DNA from: Candidatus Aphodosoma intestinipullorum
GTDB lineage: Bacteria; Bacteroidota; Bacteroidia; Bacteroidales; Paludibacteraceae
Assembly (NCBI GenBank): GCA_017694515.1
Contig: JADIMV010000056.1
Span: forward strand, 1 to 49,672
Direction: 5' to 3'
Length of the DNA: 49,672 nucleotides
Below the pieces are notes generated by a model, which was not told the DNA's origin, did no database searches, and saw only the letters and a list, made by a program, of their open reading frames with translations. Positions 17,377 to 27,700 of the stretch are shown piece after piece (within the stretch, counting starts at the first letter, position 1; each line of letters begins with the position of its first letter). The translations under genes were made by a program, and so were the position numbers.

Positions 17377-17384
17377 CAAAGGTA
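17377..17384 (-). promoter_or_regulatory. Possible -7 element (TACCTTTG) for the ABC ATPase
   Basis: A minus-strand TACCTTTG with no clear -33 TTG at the right spacing. If used, its transcript would cross the MITE-like element before reaching the gene 430 bases away. Confidence 0.35.
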
Positions 17385-17485
17385 CGGAAAATTCTGACAA
17401 TCTCATGTAGCCTATTCCATTTAATTGTCATTTAATGACCCCTCAGCCACGCATTCACAGCCTTACTTTTCCTTGCGGTCTGTCC

Positions 17486-17550
17486 TTAAAATAGGTTAAA
17501 AACACGTACTCTCACCGAAGTTCCTCCGAAGCCTCACCGAAGACCCTCCC
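17486..17550 (+). repeat. Intergenic repeat, copy C
   Basis: AAAATAGGTTAAAAACACGT then ACTCTCACCGAAG, followed by TCCTCCGAAGCCTCACCGAAG-type units. The same element as the copies at 1, 10331, 28989, 39610, 43717 and 48559, here between the ABC ATPase and rubrerythrin genes. Confidence 0.75.
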
Positions 17551-17682
17551 TGACCGCTCGTTCTCTTCTGGCCGGGACGAACCTGTGATTTTCTCTCTGT
17601 ACAAGCATCGTGATAGATATCGTCTATCGTATGATTGATGAAATTAATCGGCTCTTGAGTGTGCGGGTTGGCGCTTTTTGCC

Positions 17683-17690
17683 TAACTTTG
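17683..17690 (+). promoter_or_regulatory. -7 element (TAACTTTG) for rubrerythrin
   Basis: TAACTTTG matches TAnnTTTG and lies 85 bases before the ATG. The -33 box is weak. Confidence 0.55.
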
Positions 17691-17774
17691 TGACGTGAAA
17701 CCGCAGTCTGACTGCGGCTACTCATGATTATGATATTAAGCGATTATTTATTCACTAACTAATTTTCTGAGATT

Positions 17775-18323
17775 ATGAAGAAGTTTATCTGTACAGTGTG
17801 CGGCTATGTCTACGAAGGAGACAAGGCGCCGGAGTTCTGCCCGCAGTGCAAGCAGCCGGGTTCGAAGTTCAAGGAACTGGTAGAGAGCGATTCGCTCAAC
17901 TTTGTGACAGAGCATGAGATCGGTGTGGCGAAAGGCACATCCGAGGAAATGATAAAGGATTTGAACGCACACTTCATGGGTGAGGCCACTGAGGTTGGCA
18001 TGTACCTCGCAATGAGCCGTCAGGCCGACCGCGAGGGCTATCCCGAGATAGCCGAGGCATTCAAGCGTTACGCATGGGAAGAGGCCGAGCACTGCGCCAA
18101 ATTCGCCGAACTCCTCGGCGACATGGTCTGGGACACCAAGACCAACCTCGAGAAGAGGATGAACGCTGAGTGCGGTGCTTGCGAAGACAAGATGCGCATA
18201 GCCCGCAACGCGAAAGCCGCCAACTGGGATGCCATACATGACACGGTACACGAGATGGCCAAAGACGAAGCACGCCACGGCAAAGGCTTCGAAGGTCTCT
18301 ACAAACGCTACTTCGGCAAATAA
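17775..18323 (+). CDS. Rubrerythrin with N-terminal rubredoxin domain (reverse type)
   Basis: Reduces hydrogen peroxide in the cytoplasm, protecting an anaerobe from oxygen. The rubredoxin domain comes first, with Cys6, Cys9, Cys22 and Cys25 binding one iron. The four-helix ferritin-like domain follows (about residues 60-182), with di-iron ligands in [18 protein letters not shown] and DEARHGKG. In classical rubrerythrin the rubredoxin is C-terminal; this reversed order is the known 'reverse rubrerythrin' form. The length of 182 aa is normal. The gene stands alone, with its own promoter and a strong terminator. Confidence 0.95.
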   Translation: MKKFICTVCGYVYEGDKAPEFCPQCKQPGSKFKELVESDSLNFVTEHEIGVAKGTSEEMIKDLNAHFMGEATEVGMYLAMSRQADREGYPEIAEAFKRYAWEEAEHCAKFAELLGDMVWDTKTNLEKRMNAECGACEDKMRIARNAKAANWDAIHDTVHEMAKDEARHGKGFEGLYKRYFGK

Positions 18324-18354
18324 CTCCCGAAAGCATCACGGCCATTCACAAACT

Positions 18355-18393
18355 GAAGACCCTGGCAGAAGATCTCTTTCTGTCAGGGTCTTC
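18355..18393. terminator. Terminator hairpin after rubrerythrin
   Basis: GAAGACCCTGGCAG (18355-18368) pairs with CTGTCAGGGTCTTC (18380-18393), one G-T pair, 11-base loop. It also lies just past the 3' end of the convergent T9SS cargo gene, so it can serve both. Confidence 0.75.
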
Positions 18394-18417
18394 CCGTAAT
18401 CGGCATCGCCAATTATC

Positions 18418-21400
18418 TTACCTGCGTACAACGGTTATCTTTTGACTCTCGCTCCGTCCGTCCGCATAGCATATTTGCAGGACATAAATACCTTCGGCTG
18501 GCGGCACAGAGAGCCGCGTCACTCCCTCCGCTATGTCATACTCGGCCACGAGCCGCCCGTCCGCCCCGTATAGCCGTCCGTGTGCCGAGTGGCTGCTTTT
18601 GACTTCAATGCTGCCTCCTCCGAAAGCCACAGTCGGGACGACCTCCATACTCCTTTCCTCATAGTGTATAGGAATAACATCACACGTGTACTGTTCCACC
18701 CCGTCGTCCGCACGCCGCAGCAGCATCCTGTAACGCCCGGCGGTGTCAAGCCCCTCTGGGGCGTAGAGCGTAGGCCGCACTTCCCCGTCGAGAGGCGCAC
18801 CGTCCTTATACCATTGATATGATGTAAACTCATAACCGCCGTTATAGTCGCTGTTCTTTAGCCCAAGCACATCGTTCCACCGCTGTGCGATGACACTTGA
18901 CGGATAAAGCACCTCGAGCGTGAGCGGGAAAGTCTCATTGCCGCAGTCGCTGTTGTAGAACACGACATCGCAGCTGTATCTCCCTGGCCTGATACCCTCC
19001 GGCATCTCCACAGTGACAGAGCCCGTTTCCTCCACAGTGCGTACTTCCCCCTGCACAAAACCGGCGGCCTCTGCATCTGCCCCGTACATTATGTTGTAAT
19101 CCGTCGCCACACCTTCGTAGACCTCGAAGCCTATCATGTACTCCTCATCGTCGGCGCACACCTCGACATCCCCTGCGTCAAGAGCCATCACAAGCGATTG
19201 GTTGACGAGCAGATCCATCGTATAGACTATCGAGTCGCAGCCCAATGAGCTGCCCACCACATACTCGTAATGTCCCGTCTCCGTCAGTTCCTCTCCGTGG
19301 AACAGTACAGGCAGTTCCTCAGTGCATACCGTGTCGCCATCTGGCACTGTGTCGGTGACCAATGCCCTTATGTCGAGGACAACCGTGCTGTCGCAACCTG
19401 TCCTGTTGCTCACATAGTCGAACACCTCGTATGTGGTCTCCGTGTAGTCCGTTCCGTCATGTGTCACCATTGCCCCCTCGCAGATGTAATATGACAGCAC
19501 TGTAGTGTTTTCGATTATGGATGGCACATAGACCGTGAACTCTTTCGTGTCAGTGCATACATGATTTTCGTCTATCGATGCGGTGAGGCGCACCGAGAAT
19601 GTGTCCCCTTCCGCCGGGACGGTTATCTCTGGCTCAAAGGCCGTGGAAGTGCCGTACTCGCCGAAATCCCACTCGTGAACGGCGCACTTCTCGCCCGTCT
19701 CTATCGTGTCACCCTCCCAGAAGCCGAAAATACGGCTCAGGTTCTTTAGTTTCACTACGCTATGACACTCCTCATATCCTATTTCATAATCCATCCCCGC
19801 TATCGGTTCACGCGGTAGTGCCGAAGCGCGCAGCGTGAAATAGCACTCCTCGTTCTCCGGGAAAATGAGGTCAACGGCGTAGTTCACTGTGTCGTCCGGC
19901 GCTATGAGCAGTGAATCTGCCGTGCTGATTGTCACTTCCGGGTTCTTCTCCTCATACCATCGGTACAGGAATCCTTCCGGCACATGGAAAGCCTCCGGAT
20001 GCTCTCCGCACGACACGCCTTCTATCTCCCCCTTGCCGCAGTCGAGTGTGAAATAGGCATACGCGAAATGGTAATCCACTTCGCAGGCTTTGAGGGTAAT
20101 CCTGATGTTGAATGTCCTGCCTACATACTCCTGTAGGTTTATGCCGATTGTTGTCCAGTCGCACCAGAACACCGCCGTAGCGTCTGATACATATCCCGGT
20201 TGCACGTCGGCTACTTCAATTCTGTTCCATCCGCGAACATTGTCCACATCTACATTCTTGGCATTGAAGTCCGAATAGGTGCATGGCGAAATGAGGGTGT
20301 CTGTCTCCGCATCGAGTATCTCCACTATGATGCGCGTCTGCCCTTCGGCCGGATGATGATCGGCATACTCCAGTACCGCTGCATAGCGCAGCTTCAGCAC
20401 ATCGGCATCTTCAGTCACTGTATACCTGTACGTGATGGAGCTCGACATGGCGTCGCCCTCCTTCCATCCGCCTATCCTCACGGAGGCTATCGCATCTTCA
20501 GGGACAGTCTTCAGCTGGTAGTTCGTGATTGGGTCATACTCATTTTGCAGGAAATGAACCGTATGTAGGCTGTTCTTCGACCCATAGCCCATATCACGGA
20601 CTGCGACATTGGCATACGGATTGGCAAACGCCCCGTAAGTGCACTCGGTGTCATCAGAATGGAAATTCAGATAATCGAGGCAATAGGCCGTCGCGTCATA
20701 GATGAACATATTGGGCTGCTCTGTCCATACGCTCGTGTCACCGCCGCAGATGCTGCGTACTGAAACCGTATAAGCCCCGTCCTCTATATCACGTAGTGTC
20801 ACCGTATACGAATTGGCCGTAAGTCCTGTGACAATCGTCTCTTCGGACTGTAAGTTGACACCTGCTGTCGGGCGGTATCTGAGTTCATACTCATCTGCAT
20901 TCCCGTCCCATGTTATTACTATGTCGCCGGAAGCCACATCCCGTTCCGTTTTGATATTGTCTGGCTTCTCTGCGCAGCCGCTGCTGTTTTGCGGCCCGAG
21001 TTGCACATTGTCTATGCACGCGCCGGGATTCCGCACGTCGCTGCCCGAAGCCTGCCAGAAGAACACAAGGCGGTAGGCTGTCTCGCCGGGCTGTACCGTG
21101 ACCGCACCGGTAATGTTCTCCCACGTCATGTCGTAAAACGTCTCCCGCCCCATATAGTCCATGAACTTATAGGTACTCATATATGAGGGTAGTGCCGTTC
21201 CGAATCCCGCCGTAGGCACTGTGCCTGACGAGGGTATCCATGCCACTCTCAGCCCGTCGCGCATTACGCCCTTGTCGTCTTCCCTGCCGCCGGCCTTGCA
21301 GTCGAACATCAGGTCATATCTCCCGGCGGTCAGTCCCGTAAACTCCCTGTACGCCACTACATAATATCCGTCCGCGCGGTTGGCATAGCCTGCCGTCGAT

Positions 21401-21624
21401 CCTCCGTCTGCCGAGATGTAGATGCTTTTCTCTCCGCTGTTCTTGTCCGCCGTTCCCCAGCACCATTCCGATGGCGACAGCGAGCCGACTCTCTTGAACA
21501 CCCATCCTGCCGTGTCCGTCTCGAACGTGCAGTGGTACGGATATGTGTCGTTCTGCCCGGCTGCTGTCGCCGCAGCGCACACTGTCAGCAATAGTGCCAA
21601 TACATACTTCAATCCTCTTCTCAT
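18418..21624 (-). CDS. T9SS-exported surface protein with Fn3 and PKD-like domains
   Basis: 1068 aa from the ATG at 21624, which begins MRRGLKYVLALLLTVCAAAT, a clean signal peptide. The frame is open to 21723, but that extension contains a terminator hairpin. Order: an N-terminal jelly-roll/adhesin-like region (to about 220), a fibronectin type III domain (PDNIKTERDVASG onward), a long beta-rich region, a PKD-like domain around EWDFGEYGTSTAFEPEI, CDSTVVLDI-type repeats, and a C-terminal sorting domain ending GIYVLQICYADGRSESQKIT. It should be carried across the outer membrane by T9SS and attached to the surface. It is clearly a paralogue of the 29043-32537 protein: both share VLYPSSVI, a W-N-x-V core and NGGYEFT near the C-terminus, and GF-YRWY midway. 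Confidence 0.88.
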   Translation of the reverse strand: MRRGLKYVLALLLTVCAAATAAGQNDTYPYHCTFETDTAGWVFKRVGSLSPSEWCWGTADKNSGEKSIYISADGGSTAGYANRADGYYVVAYREFTGLTAGRYDLMFDCKAGGREDDKGVMRDGLRVAWIPSSGTVPTAGFGTALPSYMSTYKFMDYMGRETFYDMTWENITGAVTVQPGETAYRLVFFWQASGSDVRNPGACIDNVQLGPQNSSGCAEKPDNIKTERDVASGDIVITWDGNADEYELRYRPTAGVNLQSEETIVTGLTANSYTVTLRDIEDGAYTVSVRSICGGDTSVWTEQPNMFIYDATAYCLDYLNFHSDDTECTYGAFANPYANVAVRDMGYGSKNSLHTVHFLQNEYDPITNYQLKTVPEDAIASVRIGGWKEGDAMSSSITYRYTVTEDADVLKLRYAAVLEYADHHPAEGQTRIIVEILDAETDTLISPCTYSDFNAKNVDVDNVRGWNRIEVADVQPGYVSDATAVFWCDWTTIGINLQEYVGRTFNIRITLKACEVDYHFAYAYFTLDCGKGEIEGVSCGEHPEAFHVPEGFLYRWYEEKNPEVTISTADSLLIAPDDTVNYAVDLIFPENEECYFTLRASALPREPIAGMDYEIGYEECHSVVKLKNLSRIFGFWEGDTIETGEKCAVHEWDFGEYGTSTAFEPEITVPAEGDTFSVRLTASIDENHVCTDTKEFTVYVPSIIENTTVLSYYICEGAMVTHDGTDYTETTYEVFDYVSNRTGCDSTVVLDIRALVTDTVPDGDTVCTEELPVLFHGEELTETGHYEYVVGSSLGCDSIVYTMDLLVNQSLVMALDAGDVEVCADDEEYMIGFEVYEGVATDYNIMYGADAEAAGFVQGEVRTVEETGSVTVEMPEGIRPGRYSCDVVFYNSDCGNETFPLTLEVLYPSSVIAQRWNDVLGLKNSDYNGGYEFTSYQWYKDGAPLDGEVRPTLYAPEGLDTAGRYRMLLRRADDGVEQYTCDVIPIHYEERSMEVVPTVAFGGGSIEVKSSHSAHGRLYGADGRLVAEYDIAEGVTRLSVPPAEGIYVLQICYADGRSESQKITVVRR

Positions 21625-21657
21625 TTTTATCGCGTTATTAGATTTTGTCTTATAAAA

Positions 21658-21709
21658 GACACCTGCATGTCTTCCAGCCTTTTTGATTGTACTGGAACAT
21701 GCAGGTGTC
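21658..21709 (-). terminator. Terminator hairpin between the two T9SS cargo genes
   Basis: CTGGAACATGCAGGTGTC (21692-21709) pairs with the region 21658-21677 apart from a two-base bulge. On the minus strand it is followed by TTTTATAAG. It should end transcripts of the 2403-codon gene about 20 bases past its stop. Confidence 0.75.
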
Positions 21710-21726
21710 CTTCTTTCATTCATCCT

Positions 21727-24700
21727 TTATTTGACAATGAGCCTGCCTGTATAGGTAGTGCCGTCCTTGCCTGTGATGCGGACTATGTACATTCCGCTGA
21801 CATTCAGGCCGTCAATCGCTATCGGCACTCTTCTCACCGTCTCCATGCGGATACGTCTGCCGGCAGCGTCGAGTATCTCGAGTGTCAGACCCTCCTCCAC
21901 GTCAGCCTCCGTCCACGGGCCTTCGGCGTATGCCGTGATGCCCGTCCGCGTCGGGTTGGGCGCGATGACGAGGTTAAGCACTTCCGCTCCCTCTATGCCT
22001 GTCGTGAAGGTCAGGTGCAGATGGTGTATGCTGTCGCAGCCGTCTGCTGTCAGACCTTTCGACTCGTAATCGCCCGGGGTGACGAGGTCCTGACCGTCAT
22101 AGCGGTACACATTTTCTGCCGTATTCACTGTGTCGAACACCTCCACAGTCTCGTGATACTCGGCCACAAGTTTCGTCACTGAGTCGCAGCCGCCCGCCGT
22201 CTTGTCCGTACGGTAGAGGACAGTGTCGTTGTACACCATAGTCCCTGCGAATCCCGGGTCATAGATTGGCTTGCCTTCGCAGGCCACAGTGTAGTAAGTG
22301 ACAGTGTCCGCCGGTGTGAGCTTTATGTCGAGTATGAGCGTCCGCCCGCATCCTCCGAGCATAGGCTGCTGTATGCGGTGTTCGCCCTCTGTCGAGTAGC
22401 GTACTCCGTCTATCTCCACATAGCTCCCTTGACAGATGACGGTGTCTATCCGCTCCTCTAATTTCACGACGAGGAGGTCTAAGCGCACTGTGCAGCCGCA
22501 GCCGTTGGCGTATGTGCTGTCTTTCTCATATACGCCCGTCTCCGTCAATGTCTGTTCCCCGAATACATACGGCAGGTCAGCCTCGCACACCGTATCTTTC
22601 CTCTCTATCACTGACGGCAGCACGGTGAGGTGCAGCGTCGTGGTGAACGTCCTGTCGCCTTCCACGGTCTCTTCGCACGTGTATGTCCCGCTGACGTTCT
22701 TTTCCTCGCCGCAGAACGTGTATGTGTCGCCCTCGCAGATGCTGTCGTATATCTCTTCTTCCAGCACTACCTCCGAAAGCAGCAGGTGCGTCACGGAGTC
22801 GCATCCGCAGGACTTTGAAGTCCCGTAGGCGAAATACTCTGGATATTCGACATTCAGGTCTGTGAATCCGTGTCCGGTGTACGGTTCGCCCTTCACATAG
22901 ACATCTTCTATGTAATAGTCCGTATTCGGCACATACACTGTAAGGTTATACAGCGTGTCCGGCTCTTCGCTGCCGCTCAAGGCCACTCGCGTCAGTCTGT
23001 TCTCTCCGTATGACAGTCCGCCTGACGGTATCATGAATCCGTATGCGTCGTATGCGCTTTCGTAGCACGATGTGTCTCTCAGCGTCTTCTCCACGGTCTT
23101 GCCTACCCTGAAGTTGTCCACATAGATATATGCGCCGTCTTTCAGGCTGTAGTTGCTGACCCCTGCTATTGCAAGTACGATTTCTTTGCCGACATACTCG
23201 TCAAGTTCTGCAAACGCCGTTTGCCACATCGTGATTCCCGTGGCTTTATTGACAAGCGTGTCGCAGTATGTCTTGCCTCCGTCTTCCGAAAGGTATATGC
23301 TGACCGCGCCGCCCTCCGGGTCAATATAGTCTATGCTCATGGAGTAGCCCGCCTCCGCGACGCTTATTGTCGGCGAATAGAGTATGTCCATGCTGTTCAG
23401 CGCGTTGTCGCGTGAGTTGAACTTCATCACCCCGTTGCCGCCGTTCTCCGTAAAATGCTCCCATGGATATTCGACCGATGCTGCCATGCTCCACCAGCAT
23501 CCTGCCTCCCCGCTGTCAAAATCCTCGCTGTACGGCGCAGACAGCGTGCCGCACGGTGCCTCCGCCGGCCCGTTCGTAACGAACGCTATCGGGCCTGCCC
23601 ACAAGCTGTACATCCCTACACTGCATACCGAACGTGCGTATGCGTCGTACGCCTGCTCTTCCGCAAGGTTCGTAACCATGTTTGTCTTCTCCATGAATGT
23701 CAGCGTATCCAGTCCGCCTTTATTCGGATCAAAGCCCGGTTCTCCTATCATGACTTGCCACTGCTCAGTTGGCACATTCTCGACCGACAGTTCCACCGCG
23801 CCGCTCAGCACCGACGGCACTGTCGCCTTGAACCCCTGTGGAACGCTACACTCATTCTTCGGTGCTATGCTGAAGTTGTCTATGTAAGTCTCCACTATGA
23901 AAGCGGCACTCTGACCGGCGGCTCTTATTCCGATAACTACCTCCTGCCCGCAGTACTGCGAGATGTCGAACGACACATCAGTCCATATATATGAATATCT
24001 GACAGTTGAATATTCTGATGCAATATCCTTGCACAGTTTTATATCAAAACTCCTTCCTCCATCGGTCGACAGTAGCACATCTATGGGTTCTCCGGCTAAA
24101 AAGCTGAATGACAGCTGTGCCTCCTCAGCCTCTGTCAGGTCTATTATAGGTGACTGTACTATGCTTGCCGTCGGGTCATCATCGTTAAACGATACAGAGC
24201 TTGCCGTGCTCCGGTACATTAGCGATGGTGTCCCGTTATCCTCTTCCACTCCTACAATCCAGTTGTTTTCAGGTACATTGGCGTTAATACCTTCCTTTAT
24301 CACGTTCGTCCAGTTTGTAGGTAGTGTGTTCCCGACTGCAACACCGTCGAAATTATTGTAATATGGGAACGAATATACTGTCTGTGTGTTAAACTCCACG
24401 GTTGTCGCCTCGCTCTCATTCCCTCCCGCGCATACGCTTGTCATTTCGAGTGTATAACTCTCTGCCGGAGTCAGTCCGTCTATGGTCAGCGGACTCACGA
24501 CATTTTCTGTCAGCTCCTTCACTGTCTCTTCGCCCTGTTTCAGCACGGCGCGGTATGTATCGCCTGTCGCCGCTGTCCAAGTGAACGTTACTTCATCACC
24601 CGTCAGCGTGTTGATAGTGACATTCTGTGGTTTCCTGCACTCTGGTATCGGTTGCAGTGATACATCGTCTATGTACACTTTCCCTTCTGCGATGATGATT

Positions 24701-27700
24701 ATGTTCTTCGATGCAGCGTATGTTTCAAGACCCTCTTCGCCGAGTATGTCGAAGTAGGCAGTCACCTCTTTCCATCCTTCCTGATAGCTGACCTGTACAT
24801 CCGATACTATCGGCAGATAGTTGCCCGGTTCGCCCGCGTCAGGCACTACCCCTATCGTCAATGTAGCCATACTTTCTGTATATGCGTGTAACGACACCAT
24901 ATATCCAGATAGCGGGCTGACGCTTATCGTTGGGGACATCAGGCGTGTTACACCGTCGCCCCCGAAAAGCACACTTGCCTCTCCGCTGTATGCAGTGTCG
25001 CTTGATTCTGAGACAGAGCCTCCTTCATGCCTCCAGCAATCCAATACTCCTTCCTCTTCGAAATCCTCCAACGCAAGGTCTGTTTCCGGACACATAGTCT
25101 CGAACGTCACAGGTCCTACCCAGTCCGAACTGCCGTCCGCGCCGCATACGCTCTGCACATAGATATAGTACGTCGTAGCCATCACAAGTCCTGTGGCGTT
25201 ATGCACATTGCCTGCCGATGATGCGCCGTCGTATGCATCGCCAGTTTCGCTCTCGGGGTCTATCTCCTTTGTGGCAATCTTCACATTATAGCTCTCTGCC
25301 GAGACCGCGCCCCACTCTATCCTTGCTGAGACATCCGTCAGTCCCAAGACGTGTATCGTATTCATATCGATATACTCGCACGATATTTTCCTCACCGCCA
25401 CGTCATCAAGATATATGCCATTGCCAAGGATATTCATTCCAAGACTGCCCTTTATCCTAAGATATGCGGCATCTTCATTGGGGACAAACACAAAGTTGAG
25501 CCTCTCGTATTGCGATGGCCTCATCTGCCCGCCGCGATCCAGTTCCTTAAGTTGCTCGTTGCGCACTATCTCGGGTGCTGCGTCGCCCACAACATCACAC
25601 AGTGATATACCCAGTGTCGCGTCGCCGGCTGTCGAATACCAGCATTCGAACTCATATTTCTCTCCCGCCTTAAACTCTATTGGATAGTACAGGTCTGCCT
25701 CTGTCTCGTCCGCCACACTGCCGTTCAATGACAGGATACCTGTGCCGCTGTGCGCCGTGCTGTTATATCCGTCGGTCTCCACGGCAGACCAGCCGCTGTT
25801 TGATATTGTCTCTCTGACCCAACAACGGCTCAGTCCTTCCTCGAATCCGTCCTCAAACGGGGTCTCTTCCGTTACTTCAAATGCGCCACATCTTGTCCTG
25901 AACCTTAGTTTCAAGCTCCAGATGCCCTCTCCGTTGTCGCATACCGACCGGGCATATACGTCATACTCCGTGTCTGGTGACAGTCCGATCAGCGTCACTT
26001 TCGCCGGTTGATCTTCCAGTGTTGTTCCCTCTCCGTGCGTAAATCCTGCTTCTCCATACTCGAAATCGAATTTATCTATGCCAGTGGACAGAGCCTCGAC
26101 CTCCGCGCTGTTCGCCGTGTACTGACCGAGTTCGAGTTCCGTGTCCGGACATGGCGGGTTCAGCGGTGTCAGGCGTATATTGTTCAGATAGGAAGCGTAC
26201 CATATTATAAAAGCATTGTTCGTGAATCTGAATGCCAAGCGTCCCGCGCCGTCATACTCCTCAAATGTCACAGTATACTGGCTGCTGCTTTCAGTAGGAC
26301 CCTCTATGCTCCTCATGGAGATGAACGTCTCATCTGGATAAGCCATGTCGTTTATCACGCCTGCCTCCAGCTTGGTATCTTCCGCACCGGTATACTCGAA
26401 AGTAAGCTTATATTCTTTCAGCGACGTATAGTTGAACTCTGGCATGGCTATAATGCAGGAGGCTTTCAACGCATAACCCGCCCCATCCTCTATGACTGGC
26501 GCATTGTATTCATATCCTGACATCTTCACGATCTCCCAGCAATATCTCGTGTCGGTAGAGAAATCTTCCGTGAAAATGTCGTTCACCACATCTATTGGGG
26601 TGCATTCAGTTCTGAATGTGAAACTGCCTGTCGCCGCCTCGCTTTCGCCGTCACTGCCGCAGACGGCTTTCACTGACACATTCAGAGTATATGCAGTATT
26701 GCCCTCTAAACCTGTAATCTCATACTGTGGTGTACCTGTCACCCTGTCGGTCACAGGCTCTTCTATTCCCTCGTATGAGTATGTGATCTCCCACTCCGTT
26801 TCTGTGCCTCCGGCACTCCACGTCACAGTCGCTTTGTCTGTTATCTCTCCCGCTGTTAATGCTATGCCTGACGGCCTGCGGCACGCCGGGCTTACATCTA
26901 ATGACACATCGTCTATATACAGCGGCCCATACCCTGGCGTGCCTTCTATAAATACATACGTCAGCCCCGGCTTCGTGATGTTCCACTCATACGCATACCA
27001 TCCCTCCTGTGCGACAGCAGGCTCTTCTGTATAAGCCGCATTCACCGTACCCAGCAGTTGCGCCGTTTCGTCTCTCTCCGGTTTGTCGCTCGCATAGATG
27101 TTCAGCACGGCACTATTTGACATTTCGTCTCTGTAAATATAAAGGCTCAGCGTGTAACCTTTTTCCGTAACTTCAACCGGCGGCAGGGACAGTTTGACTG
27201 GCTGTAGGTTATATCCGTATGACAGTGCCAGCATAAGTGCGCTGTCGCCGCTGTGATGTTGCTCATCTGTCACCGTCCACTCTAACATAGTGCCATATTG
27301 CAGGTAACCGATATTCGCCCACTCAGCAGGAAGTCCGTCCTCAAAACCGCACTCTATTTTCTCAACTTTCTCTGCTGTTGTACGTACACTGATACTGTCC
27401 AGACCCCACTCGCTGCGCTCCGTTTCCGAACATTTGCTCTTGAACCGCAGTGAATAGTCCGTGCTTGCCGTCAGTCCTGACAGTATGCCGTCACTCTTTT
27501 TTGCCACGCCGAGCAGGACTGTATCGCCCGCGCTTCTCACATTGTACACCTCAAGGTCAGCCTCTCCGTCCCATTCAAACTCTAACTCCGTAGAGCCTGT
27601 ACTTTTCAGTCCCACATTCTCAGGCAGTATGCAATCCGGTGCCTCTTCTACCTTAAAATCATCTATATACAGATCTTTTCCTTCTCCATAATCGACAAAA